Positions 33,586 through 44,945 are shown, counted from the first letter of the stretch. The stretch: 64,000 nt of DNA from Cryptomeria japonica (GCF_030272615.1 NC_081410.1:258153533-258217532); one strand, 5' to 3'. Made by a program: numbers and translations. Notes: a model not told the origin generated them from the sequence alone.

Positions 33586-34718
33586 TGAAATGGACACCCT
33601 AGAATGCCCAAAAACTAAACCAACTGCTGATAGGAATTAAGTCAAACAGTTTGCATCCAACTCCTTATTTCTCCGTTTAATGTTTAAACCTCTTATGGCT
33701 TCGAAAATGAAATGTTTGTTTGTTTTTTAGTCTTTGCATAGATTTAAAACCATATAACATGAACTAGAAGGAAATTACAATAATGTGCAACATGAAGATT
33801 GAACTACTACTGAAATGATATTATTTCCAGAATTATTAAAATCAAATACATAGCAGATTTTTTAACTCACTAAATACTCCAGCATTTTTGACATAATATT
33901 CCAGCAATGACTTCCCATGTTGCTGCTACAGTAACATGAATAGTGTCGTGCTACAGTAACGTGAATAGTGTTGCGCTACAGTAGCATGAATAGTGATGTG
34001 CTACAGTACGTGAATAGTGCTGCGCTACAGTGCTGCTACAGTATTAATTAGTCTTCAATCAGTCCAATATCATCATAAAATCATCCCTTCAGAATGGCAT
34101 AAGCATTGGTCAAGAAGTGGAGAAGGTATGAGCAAAACACCAAATCTGCCTGTAGCTGGAGATGCACCCAATCTACCTGTTAATGAAGCTGATAGCAATA
34201 GATTCCAAAGGCCAAACCCCAAGGGAATGACGTCTAGAATGTCACAAGAGAGGATAGACGTCCTTTAATGCCAAGAACGGATCTGCAACTCACACATCAA
34301 TTTTTTCTCATATTCAACATGCTGAATGAAGCCACAAAAGCTTCCTTTTATTCTTTCTCCAAGGGTCGACCCAACTCACTTAAGCAATGTGGGATAAAAC
34401 ATGTGCAATATAAAACATATTAAAATATTCACTTATGTCTCCCTTGGATGCCCCTTTGATTTGCACACATCCCCATAAAATAAATATTAAAGTAACACTT
34501 TAATATTTTACAATTAAATTAAATGTTACTTTAATAACACTTCAGGCATTAAAATATACTAGCAATCGAACTCCGAATAGCGCGACTGATAACTCGTCGG
34601 AAAGCTCTCGCCAAGGAGTATCGAATCCAATCACCAAAACTAGCCTCTGTTGTGTCTTGTTGAGTTACTAAAAATAGTAAGTATGCCTGAAACTAAGTAA
34701 ATCAACTCCGTTTTGGCC
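33586..34718 (-). repeat. 5' LTR of the chromovirus, truncated
   Basis: It aligns with 27528-28665 at about 98% by eye, including the GCTACAGTA array (33924-34042) and the palindrome at 34663-34682. Similarity stops at about 34718, where plus-strand Tat gag sequence begins. Confidence 0.9.
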
Positions 34719-34723
34719 TGCAC

Positions 34724-35242
34724 ATGGGTCAAAACATCACTGGACCACTACTACATATGGGACCCGTCGCAGCACCTAACCAGATGCAGGCAGTTGGCAC
34801 GGCTTTGGCCAACCAAACTCCAGTCATGAACCCAATTCCGCAAGCGACCTATCCAAGCGTACAGCCGGCAAATCAGTTGGTCCTTCACTCAGGAGCTCCG
34901 ATTTCTCAAGCTCCACCCGCTCAACCTGTGTACCTGCAAAACGCTACAAATTCGTCAAGGACACAAGAAGAAAAAGATGAAATGAAAGAATTGATTGAGC
35001 AAGTCAAGAGGCTGTCAACCGAGGTAACCCACCTGAGGAATCAGAATAATCAACTCCAGAGCATGCAGAGGGCCAACCATGGCCAACACACGAACAACCA
35101 AAATTTCCAAGGGAACAATAATCAAGGATTCAGAAACAGTTATCAAGGAAATAACAATCAAGGTTTCCAAAGAAGACCTTGGAATACGGCTCCAAACAAT
35201 GGGAATGTGGTGACGCCTTTGGACAATCCACCAAACGCGTAA
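34724..35242 (+). pseudogene. Tat-type gag, C-terminal part
   Basis: A 172-codon stretch open at its 5' end because the element is truncated there; the first ATG is not the original start. It is rich in Pro/Gln, has a heptad-like segment EEKDEMKELIEQVKRLSTEV and an Asn/Gly/Gln-rich region with repeated NNNQGFRNSYQG / NNNQGFQRRPW, likely RNA-binding. A TAA at 35240-35242 stops it, but the same frame continues for nine codons to the next ATG and then through the whole pol, so the stop is either a lesion or a gag-pol boundary. Confidence 0.7.
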
Positions 35243-35269
35243 AGTCAAGAGAACCCCTCTTCAAGCAAA

Positions 35270-38200
35270 GTGTTTTTAGCCGAGGCAGCCTTGTCCAGTT
35301 GGTGCAGACTCCACAACACGAACCAGCATTCCGAGTTGCAGTGTCCTGAATTCAAAATTGCAGCCGACATTTTCCAACAGGAGATGCGTACCACCAATCC
35401 ACCTGAAAATCCTCCCACCACAGGGTACGAAATTGTTCCAACCACGCAGTATGGTCAAGCTATGATCGTTGAAACCTGCAGATATTCACAAGAAGAAATT
35501 AATCAAGTGCAAAATGGGAGATTTCCTCCAGAATCGGCCAATGGACCGATGGTACCACCAGGATCTCAGTTTCCGCCAGAATCTGCAAACGGACCTGTAG
35601 AGGATTCAGAATACTATTTCCCACCATTGAACGACAGTGTCCTAGTAGAGGGAATAAAGGAAGTGTTTCACCAATCATCAGGAGGAGTCAACCAAAGAGT
35701 TTATCACAGGAATCAGAGGAATCCTGAACCTTTAACAACATCGATTCCCCCAAACAATTTTTCAACTCCGCCAGACCCCCAAGCCAGCAATGTTCCAGAG
35801 TACCCGCAAAACACCCAAGAATACAGACAAAGAAATATTTCACCTCCCGCGGGAAATGAAATGAAAAGATTGGCCGCCTTGGTGTTAGATGAACTTAAGA
35901 AAGTCAAGGTAAGTTTACCACTCTACGAGTTGCTTAAGGTGTCAGAAATTAAAGAGGCAGTGATCAATAGTTTGAGTGAACCTAGCGCAACAAGGTCAAA
36001 TGTTCAAGCCACTATCAATATGACTCAAGAGGAGGCCGATTCTCAAGAACAACCCGAACAAAATGAGTGCATGGTTCAAACAATAACCTTCCCAGCTAAA
36101 AAGGAAGATATGTTGGAAGGAAAAGTATTACTTAAAAGAGGCGAAACCAAGAAAGCTCAGCCTATAGTCAAAGAGAACCTCACTACTAACTTGGTTCTTC
36201 CCGAAAAGGAAGTCGCAATCAAGAAAGATGTTGTTAAGAGGGATAAATCTACAAACAAAACCAGTCACTCGAAAGAGGAGAGCCCAGCAAAGGAAGATCA
36301 TTCAAAGATTAATCAAGTTAAACATCAAGAATCAAGTGAAGAAAATTCAGGGCCTTCTCAAGGAAAGGACGAACCGGCCCCGTTCCTGTTATCAGTCAGA
36401 ATATTTGGAAAGCTATTACACAATTGCCTTTATGATTCCGGAGCCTCAAGCAACGTGATGCCTTTAGCCGTTTGCCAAAGACTTGGAATAACTCCCGCAC
36501 CTACCAAGAGAAAGGTCACTCAGCTTGACAAGACAGAAGTTCCAGTCATGGGAGAGTTGAACAATATTCATATGCAATTGGCCGCAGATCCAAGAGTCCA
36601 AAATTTTATAGATATATCAGTAGTGGATATTCCAGATTCATATGGAATGCTCCTGAGTCGAGATTGGTCCCGAAAATTGAATGGATATGTGTCGACCGAT
36701 TTTGCACATATGTGGCTACCATGGAGAGGAGTCCCGAACCAGATTAAAATTGATAGCACCCCAAGGTTGAGGTTGATGATAACTGAATATGGGGAAGACA
36801 ATGAAGTCCTATTTTTAGAGTCCGACTTAGGAACGTACAAGCCCAAAGTGGAGGAGATCCTGATGATACAAGATATGCGAGATGAGGATACCCAGCAAGA
36901 GGTCATGGAATCGATGGAGATCATCATTGAAAGCGATCAAGGATCCGACCAAGAGGACGAAGGCATGTTTGAAAACTTCAGAAGGTTTGTACAAAGAAAC
37001 ATCCAGCAAAGTGTGCAACTTGGCAATCTAGCATCTGTCCGAGATTTGCTCCTTCCAAATTGGTGTAGAATTCACAATGCCGTCCACTCAGAATTATCTT
37101 GTGCTTTATGCCAGACTGCATTGGAACAAGTATATAAAAGAGTCCCGCAGACACTAATTATAGAAGAAGCTCAAGATTCAGAGAATGAGAGTTTTACAGA
37201 GACCGAGAGTTCTGTAGAAGATGAAGTTTCGTCCGATACAACAAATGAAAGTCATGAAAGTCCAGAAACAGACAATCAAGAAAATCAGATATGGACATTA
37301 AGGTTCGACGGATCCAAGTCCAAACAAGGATCCGGAGCTGGATATGAATTAATTAGTCCTAAGGGAGAAACATACCTTGCCGCTCACAGATTGCAGTTCC
37401 CTTGCACCAACAACGTAGCAGAATATGAATCTTTGGTTCATGGATTATTATTAGCCATCCAAAAGGGGGTGAAGATACTGCAAGTATATGGAGATTCAGA
37501 AATTGCAATAAGGCAAATCAGAAAGCAATACGTTTGCCATGATAAAAGGCTAACTAAATACAGGAATCGAGTCTGGGATCTAATTGAAAGTTTCAATGCT
37601 TTCAATATCAATTCGATTTATAGACATCAGAATCAAGTGGCCAATTCACTTGCACAGGCCGCAAGCTCATTAATTCCATTAGCAATGGAAGGATTAAAGA
37701 AGTTTACAATCGAGTTAATATCGGTTCCTTCAGTCCCAGACAACATTACCAATTTCCAAGTTTTCGAAGACGACAAGCACATTCTAGACTTCCTGACCAG
37801 CACGGACGTCTTCTTAACACAGATCATAGATGAAGATGAAGTAGGTGAAGCTGAGTTCGATGCCGAAGGAGTCCTGAACTTAAAGACAAACACTATTCCG
37901 AAAGGAATGGTTGAATTAGAAAGGATTTTTGATCCTGACAAGTTGAAAGAAAAGAAGAATCACAATATAGAAGGCAATATGTGTGACGCAATCAATCTAG
38001 GTGACGAGACACAAGTTAAGAATGTTTTCATTGGAAAGTCCTGCACAGCGACTGAAAAAGATGGAATCCTGAAAAACATGAGGGACTTCCCAGACGTCAT
38101 CGCATGGAGCTATGAAGATCTTAAGACCTACGACACTGCGATTATCACTCACACAATCCCGTTGAAGCCAGGAAGCAAGCCATTCAGGCAAAGACAAAGA

Positions 38201-40393
38201 CCCGTCAATCCTTTGTTGGAACCACTGATATACCAAGAAGTGAAGAAGTTACTCACAGCTAAAATCATCTTCCCAGTAAGACACTCGACGTGGGTCGCCA
38301 ACCTGGTACCTGTTAGAAAGAAAAATGGAGAGATCAGATTGTGTGTTGATTTCAGAAATCTCAATAGAGCGTCAGAGAAAGATAACTATCCGCTCCCATC
38401 ATTAGATGAAGTATTGCAGATCGTCAACGGATCACAGATGATGTCCTTCCTAGACGGATATTCAGGATACAATCAAGTCCTAGTCGAACCTGAAGATCGA
38501 CTAAAGACTGCTTTCACTACCAAATGGGGAACATTTGCCTATAAGAGAATGCCTTTTGGACTCATAAACGCCGGGGCCACATTCCAGAGAGCTATGGATA
38601 TCGCTTTCAGAGATTTAATTGGTAAAAGCATTATTATATATATGAATGATATCACAGTTTTCTCTAGGCAGAGAGAAGATCATGTGGACGATTTGAGAAG
38701 AGTCTTCCAAAGATGTAGAAGATACGGTGTCTCCCTTAATCCAAAGAAATGCATATTTGGAGTCACAGAAGGAAAGCTTTTAGGACATGTCATTTCAGAA
38801 AAAGGAATATCTATTGATCCTGAAAGGGTGAAGGCCATATCTACTATCAATTTGCCAGCAAGCAAGAAAGAGCTCAAATCATTTTTCGGCAAGATCAACT
38901 TCGTCCGAAAGTTCATTACCGGATTTGCCGAGATTGTCAGACCACTGAATGAAATGTTAAAGAAAGATGCAAAGGTTGAATGGACTCCACAAGCCAGAAG
39001 GGCATTTGAAGAAATAAAGACCGCAATCATGGAAGCACCAGTTTTGATTAGTCCTGATTATCTCAAACCATTCTATTTATATTCCTTCGCTTCCGATTAC
39101 ACTTGTGCCGCCATTCTCACCCAAAGAAGTGAAGAGAGGGATGAAAACCCGATTGCTTTCATGAGCACCCCGTTGAAAGATGCGGAACTCAGATATCCAA
39201 ACATTGAAAAGCAAGCATACGCATTAGTAAAGGCAGTTAAGAAATTCAGACATTACCTCCTGAGGGCCAAGATTTATGCAATAGTGCCTGATGCGGCAGT
39301 CAAGACTCTTCTCATGCAAAATGAATTAGGTGAGAGAAGAGGAAAGTGGGTCGCCATTATCCAAGAATTTGATATTGAGATACAGCCCATGAAACTTGTC
39401 CGAGGACAAGCTTTGGCGCAGACATTGGCAATAGATGGGCCAGGATTAGTCCAACAAGTTTATGAATTAGAGGATGTCACGCCTGATGAATGGTACAAAG
39501 ACATTGTGACATATTTGCTTAATCACAGATGTCCTGCTCATATGACACCTACACAAAAGAGAGCATTAAGATTAAAGTGTCAACATTACATGTTTCAAGG
39601 ATCTGTTTTATACCGTAAAAACTATGAAGGAGTGTACCTGAGATGTGTTGGCGAAGACGAAGCAAAGCAGATAATTGAACATTTCCATTCCAAGTTTGGA
39701 ACCGGACATGGAGCCAACCTCGCCACAGCTCACCAGATCCTAAGAGCAGGATATTACTGGCCTACGCTTTTTAAAGATACATTCAATCACATTAAGACTT
39801 GCCACACATGTCAAGTCGCAGCTATTAGAGAAAGAAATCCTGCCATGCCACTGAATCCCGTGATTGAAGCCAGGCCATTTGCTAAATGGGGAATGGACTT
39901 TATTGGTGTCATCAACCCCGCATCCTCAGCACAACACAAGTACATCATTACAGCTACAGATTATTGTACCAGATGGTCAGAGGCGCAAGCGCTCAAGGTT
40001 TGTTCTACTGAAGTTGTAATCAAGTTTCTAGAGGAGAACATAATCACGAGGTTTGGATGCCCTTACGGGTTGGTTTGCGACAATGGATCGGCGTTCACAT
40101 CATTAAGATTCTCAAATTGGGCTTTTGAGTACGGAATAACCCTCAAGTTTTCATCAAATTATTATCCTCAGGGTAATGGATTAGCAGAATCCACAAACAA
40201 AAATTTGCTCAGTGTTATCAAGAAATTATTAGAGAGAAGTCCAAGAGAATGGCACACCCAGTTGAGATTTGCTTTATGGGCAGACAGAATCAGAACGAAG
40301 AACGCATTAGGCATTTCGCCTTATTTTCTAGTTTATGGCCAAGACCCAGTCTTCCCCATGCAACTCAGGATTCCAACCTTGAGATTCATTTAG
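35270..40393 (+). pseudogene. Tat-type polyprotein: protease, aRNase H, RT, RNase H, integrase
   Basis: 1,707 codons without internal stop. Zinc-like motif WCRLHNTNQHSELQC near residue 10, with a second copy WCRIHNAVHSELSC near 600. Protease LYDSGASSNVMP (D389). An extra RNase H at ~674-800: RFDGSKSKQGSGAGYELIS (D680), NNVAEYESL, YGDSEIA, and QVANSLAQ where the last catalytic Asp is Asn792. RT at ~980-1160 has LCVDFRNLNRASEKDNYPLP, but the catalytic box is YMND (N1126) instead of YMDD. The Ty3 RNase H (~1260-1390) has also lost acids. Integrase: zinc domain HFHSKFGTGHG..CHTCQ, core MDFIGV, CDNGSAF and AESTNKNLL, all three acids kept. TAG at 40391 interrupts the frame. Not expected to be enzymatically active. 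Confidence 0.85.
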
Positions 40394-40744
40394 GAATACA
40401 TGGAAGACACTGATGCAGTGCAGGCCAGGTTGACACAGTTGATGAACCTAGAAGAGAAAAGAGATCAAGCACTAGAAACCTTTGCTAAACACCAAGGAGT
40501 GGTGAAGAGATGGTTTGATCGACAAGCAAGGGTCAAGGCGTTCCGAATTTCAGATCTCGTCCTGTATTGGGACAAAGCACATGAGAAAAGAGGGGAACAT
40601 GATAAGTTTGATAGGCTTTGGAAAGGCCCTTATCAAATTTCAGAGATATTGGGAGAAAATGCATTTAGGTTGCAGACTTTAACTGGAGAGGACATCCCTT
40701 TGCCTGTCAATGGGAGATATCTCAAACATTATTTCCAATCCTAA
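40394..40744 (+). pseudogene. Tat-type integrase C terminus after an in-frame stop
   Basis: The same frame as the preceding polyprotein continues after TAG 40391-40393. It contains an Arg/Lys-rich helix (KHQGVVKRWFDRQARVKAFR) and the GPY/F module DRLWKGPYQISEILGENAFR, then ends YLKHYFQS with TAA. No chromodomain follows, as expected for Tat elements. Confidence 0.8.
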
Positions 40745-41690
40745 AATGCCAAGGCCTTCCCTTGTACATAGTTAGTTTAGTTTGCTTTCGTTTTGTTTTT
40801 TGTTTTTCGTTTGTTTTGTTTTGTTTCCGTTTTGTTTTAGTTTAGGTGTTTTTGTTTTTAGGTTAGTTGTTTTGTCCTGAGGGGTATCCATTTGGCATTG
40901 GGTGATTTTGTTATGTAACGCTCTGACTTCCTGCTGGATTGTTGGATGCATTTGGAAAATCATGAGGTCTTTTGGAATAACCAAGGGAGTTTCTTTTAAT
41001 GAAGCTTTGAGTCAGGACGTATTTGCATTGAAGTAGATTAGCTTATTGAACTCACGTATTTTGTCCTCCAGTTATTATATTTTCACATACTTATAATCTC
41101 CGAGTCATTATGGTTTACAGGCGAAGCTGTGATCAGTGAAAAATCTAAAGTCTAGCTTCAGCGCCACCGCAATCCTCAAACCCTAGTGAGTTTCACTACT
41201 CACGAGCCAAAGAATTGACAGAACTGAAAAGCAGTATCAAAAGAAAAGATGAAAAAATGAGAAAATCAAAAAGAAAAAATGAGCTAAAAGGAAATATCAA
41301 ATTGGCTAAAGGGAATTTACGAATAACTCCATCGGGGCTATAGACGCCTGGCTGGCAATGGAGCAATGTTCGTGAGCTTGCGGCGATAACCTCGTCGGGA
41401 CTATAGACGTCTGACTGGCAGCGAGGCTCTATCCAGGATGCTTTTGGAGTTTAGACGAACTACGTAGCTTATCACAGGGGAACCTGAAGATCATGATTGT
41501 CTTGTTGAGGGGAATTAACGCATTTGCACACACATGGGTAACTGTAGACTTGATACTTTGTCTCAATATGATGGTCTCTTCTTGTAAGTGTTTCTTAACT
41601 CCTGGATTTGTTGAGGGAGGTTTTCTGAGTCTTCCTTTAGAAGGATTGATTCCCAAATGTTTTGCAACATTTCTCAGTGGTGTCGCCAGA
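40745..41690 (+). other. Tat 3' untranslated region
   Basis: No gene. It holds a T/G-rich stretch with few other bases (40780-40880), a purine-rich tract of A/G runs (about 41219-41305) that could act as a polypurine primer, and two copies of a 42-bp unit (41321-41362, 41385-41426) sharing CTATAGACG and GGCTGGCA / GACTGGCA. A 96-codon minus-strand frame at 41429-41719 has no recognisable motif. Confidence 0.5.
41675..41690 (-). promoter_or_regulatory. Primer-site-like sequence, tRNA-Arg type, on the minus strand
   Basis: Read on the minus strand, TCTGGCGACACCACTG directly precedes a leftward leader and abuts CACAACA. TGGCGACTCCGCTG is the kind of primer site reported for Ogre/Tat elements; 12 of 14 bases agree. 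Taken at face value it makes 41691 the end of a minus-strand 5' LTR, which conflicts with the plus-strand pol and the plus-strand TATA box at 44559. Confidence 0.4.
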
Positions 41691-42132
41691 TGTTGTGACC
41701 ATTTCACACATCGCCCCATCGCAAATGGGGAGCCCCTCTTTTTGCTTGTTTTTCGCTTGTTTTCGCTTTCTTTTTTTAGGGTTTTGTTAGTCAGTTAGTT
41801 GTTTGGATTTAGGGCCAAGCCTTAGGGTTTTAAATTTTGCCTTTTCAAGCCATAATCCAGTCGTTTTTGAGAGCTTTTGAGCTTCTTTTCTAGAATGCAA
41901 ATTTTGAATGCAATGATTTCGCCAAAATGGTCTAATTTTCAATTGGAATGTTCATGTAGAGCTTAAATTTGTCTAAGTGTTGACCGTCAATGTGAATTTT
42001 TGTCCGATTGAATATTTTGACCAAATTTTGACTTTTTTGAATTTTGATCCTGGGCATTGGAATTGATTTGTTTTCGCCTCGTGAAGTGTTAAAATGTGAA
42101 AAATCTTGTTATTTTGGCCTGTAGGAGCAAAA

Positions 42133-44222
42133 TCGCTCCTGTCCCTCAGTGAAGGACGGGAGCTCATTTTCAAATATCTCATCATCCCTGCAGAGTCCAG
42201 ACAAATTTTATGTTTGAAGTGATGGAGAACGACGAGATCTTTCTATTGAATATAAATTGAAGATTTTCATGAGCATAGAAATGCCTCCAGGAGGAAAATC
42301 GCTCCTGTCCCTCAGTGAAGGACCGGAGCTACAGTTCAAATTTCGCCTTGTCCTTGCAAGATTTCGAAAACTTAATGATTTGAGGACGTCCAAAGGAAGA
42401 TACTTTGCCAAATGAATATAATTTGAGATGCAAAAACGAAGGAGAATGACCTATATTGACCAAATCGCTCCTGTCCCTCTCCAAGGGACCAGGGCGAGGT
42501 ACCTTGTAGCTCTCGTCCCTCTCCCAGGGACCAGAGCGATTTCCTTCATTTTGCAAAATCCAGACAAGGGTCAAGGCAAGTTTACGTTCAAAAACAAAGG
42601 AGAACATGAGATGAACGCATTGAATATAAATTGAAGATTTTTGGGACGTCCATACCAATGTTAAATGCCTAGTTCGCTCCTGTCCCTCAGGAAGGGACCA
42701 GAGCGATTTTTGATATAATTGCTTTTCTTGCAAAGTTACAAATGATGTCAAGGCATGGACGAATAGAGTGAAGAAGGACGAGTCCGTTGAATATAAACTT
42801 GGAACCTGGCAAAGTGAGATAGTGGCCACAAGGGAAGGATCGCTCCTGTCCCTCTCCAAGGGACCAGGGCGATACAATGGTTGTATTGCTTCTTGTTCAA
42901 GTTTAAACCGGTCCAAGTCAAGACGAGAGGTGGCGAAGACATTTTAGGGCATTTCCATCAAGCGCAAGGTTGTAAAGGTCATCACATGGAAGGAATGTGC
43001 ACTCTAAGACCCAGATCGCTCCTGTCCCTCTCCAAGGGACCAGAGCGATATTTCCATTAAGGCATCGATTTCAAAGGACAAGCAAATATTAAGCTACCAA
43101 GAGGACTTAAAGGACGTCATTTCACGCAATGAAGATAATTGCAAGTTGGTAAAAACAAGAACAAGCTTGCAATGATGAACTTCGCTCCTGTCCCTCTCCA
43201 AGGGACCAGAGCGATATTGGATATATTTGATCAATTCATGCAAGATTTACGTAAGGACAAGATTTCGCAAGGTCTTAGAGGGTCCACGGAAAGGTAGAAA
43301 GGTGATGCATGAAGATTTCAAACGTTAAATAATCACCAAAATGGACCTAGGGACCATATCGCTCCTGTCCCTCTCCAAGGGACCAGGGCGATTTGCTTTG
43401 GATTCCTTGTTTGTTTCAAGTTCAAACTAAGTCAAGACGTCCTAAGATTGCATATGGTCCAAGGCATCGTTTGAAGATAATTCGCAAGGGTTTTGAACGT
43501 CCAAACATCGCCAAATAATGTAAAGGCCTCACATCGCTCCTGTCCTTTGGACAAGGACCAAGGCGATATCATCAAAAGCACGCATAGATCAAAGCCAGGC
43601 GAGGATAAGCAAGGTAAGGGACATCGTTGGGAAGACGTTGCAAAGGGGATCGAAGTTTAAAGTCGCCAAGATCAAGGAGAAATAATGGATCGCTCCTGTC
43701 CCTCTCCAAGGGACAAGGGCGATGGTCCCTTTAATGCGTCCAAACACATAATGAAGACAAATAGAATAAGCGCAAAGGACACAAGCAATGATATTATTCG
43801 CCTTACAATGGAGGTACGAAGGTCAAAGATACAAGATGAACATAAAGACATGGAGATCGCTCCTGTCCCTCTCCAAGGGACAAGGGCGATGTTAGGCAAA
43901 ACACATGATATTCTTTGAAAATCACGTTAAGACAAGGACGCACAAGGTTTTAAATGGCATTTGGAAGATGATACAAGGAAAGGATCGTACCAAAGTGTAG
44001 AATTTCAAGCAAAAACCTTAGGATCGCTCCTGTCCCTCTCCAAGGGACCAGGGCGATAATGGTCATGAGATGCACTTGCTCGCACAAGAAAGAAATTCAA
44101 ATTCGAAGGACCACCAGATGATCGATTTGGAACGTGGAAATGAAGGAGTTGAACGTTGAAAATACAAGAATCAAGACCAAAATCATGGATCGCTCCTGTC
44201 CCTCTCCAAGGGACCAGAACGA
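42133..44222. repeat. Array of ~14 hairpin motifs at a ~166-bp period
   Basis: Each motif is about 33 bp, TCGCTCCTGTCCCT, a 4-5 base loop, then AGGGACCAGRGCGA, so the arms are nearly complementary. Starts are at 42133, 42299, 42465, 42508, 42674, 42840, 43016, 43182, 43359, 43534, 43690, 43857, 44024 and 44190. Most spacings are 166-167 bp, the others 156-177; the 43-bp step at 42508 is a local duplication. The intervening ~133 bp are much more diverged but share words such as GGACGTC and TTGAAGAT. The two leftmost motifs have CAGTGA loops. Minus-strand frames through it read a repeated GPLERDRSD, which I take as a by-product. Confidence 0.9.
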
Positions 44223-44550
44223 TGAGGTACGTCCCTTTATTTTCATATTTTTGGCGCCAAATTAAACAATTCAAATTTTCTTTAAATGCTAAATCGATTT
44301 AAAATTTGAAAATCTTATTTATTTAGCATTTAATATGGCGTTAAACATTTATTAATTATTTTGCCTTTATTAAAATCGAAATTTGCAAATTAAAAAAAAC
44401 GCAAGGCATTAATAATTAATTATTTAATTAATAAAAAATCGATTTCAAGCGCTCATTTAAGGAGGTCGGCCTTCTTATTTTATTGCAAATCATTTAAAAT
44501 TATTTTTAAAAGTGTTTTTTATCTCCAAGTCGGCCAAAGGGGTGAAGGAT
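44223..44550. other. AT-rich stretch upstream of the TATA box
   Basis: No gene. It is rich in A/T with repeated TTTAAAT and TTAATTAATTA words, and GTCGGCC occurs at 44466 and again at 44530. Confidence 0.6.
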
Positions 44551-44558
44551 GAGAGCGC

Positions 44559-44566
44559 TATATAAA
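44559..44566 (+). promoter_or_regulatory. TATA box
   Basis: GCGCTATATAAAGGGGGG is a textbook TATA context, placed about 680 bp before the start codon of the long open frame and after the hairpin array. Transcription would start near 44590. Confidence 0.65.
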
Positions 44567-44639
44567 GGGGGGTAAAAACTATCATTTCTACATCATTATT
44601 TTACCTCTCTACATGCGAATTAAGGAAGACGAAGGAAAG

Positions 44640-44945
44640 TGTTAAGTGTGTTCAAAGATAGTGCGAATATTATCCAAGGTGGTGCGAGTTTCATTCATCC
44701 AAAGGTGGCGCTTCGATCCAAAGGGTGGCGCTTTATCCAAACCAAAAGTGATGCGAAGTATATCATCAAGTATAGAGTGCGAATTGCGTTGAAGACCAAA
44801 GGTGGTGCGAACTTGAGGATACATTGAGGCGAATTTGCTAAGGACTTGGAGATTTGTTTATGCGAACTTGAAGATCCATTTGAGACCACGTCCAAGGCGA
44901 TAATTGAAGATCACATTCTCTCCAGAGGTGGCGAAGTCAATTTTG
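44640..44945 (+). repeat. Leader with repeated CCAAAGGTGGCGC words
   Basis: Several copies of CCAAAGGTGGYGC or GTGCGAA (44678, 44698, 44718, 44796, 44925) at irregular spacing. They fall between the TATA box and the start codon, so they would be in the 5' untranslated RNA. Short upstream ATGs are present. Confidence 0.6.

Larger units (their letters stand above)
27528..34718 (-). mobile_element. Ty3 chromovirus, nearly full length
   Basis: A minus-strand element with LTRs at 27528-28786 and 33586-34718 (distal ~125 bp missing), Met-type primer site, polypurine tract, and one gag-protease-RT-RNase H-integrase-chromodomain coding region. By eye the LTRs differ at roughly two dozen of about 1,130 aligned sites, so the copy is relatively young for this window, yet the polyprotein has several stops and one frameshift. 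The missing LTR end abuts the plus-strand Tat element, whose own 5' end is also missing. Confidence 0.9.
34719..41690 (+). mobile_element. 5'-truncated Ty3 element, Tat/Ogre type
   Basis: A plus-strand gag-pol region with no 5' LTR and the first part of gag missing. It carries two RNase H-like domains, the trademark of Tat/Ogre elements. A 946-bp untranslated tail with T-rich and purine-rich tracts follows the stop at 40744. The likely 3' edge is at 41690, where a TG-starting sequence begins. Confidence 0.75.

Noticed and set aside
37000-37200. CxxC pair (SCALCQ) as a RING or integrase zinc finger
   Set aside because: Its spacing matches a second copy of the gag-type C-x2-H..H..C motif better, and no RING residues follow.
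41429-41719. 96-codon minus-strand frame
   Set aside because: No recognisable motif; it crosses the likely LTR edge and primer-site-like sequence.
42133-44222. Regular repeats with spacers resembling a CRISPR array
   Set aside because: Spacers are ~133 bp and share words with each other, no cas genes are present, and the setting is plant retrotransposon DNA.
42329-44274. Minus- and plus-strand frames reading repeated GPLERDRSD or VPWRGTGAI
   Set aside because: They are translations of the near-palindromic hairpin motif in several frames on both strands and do not continue between units.
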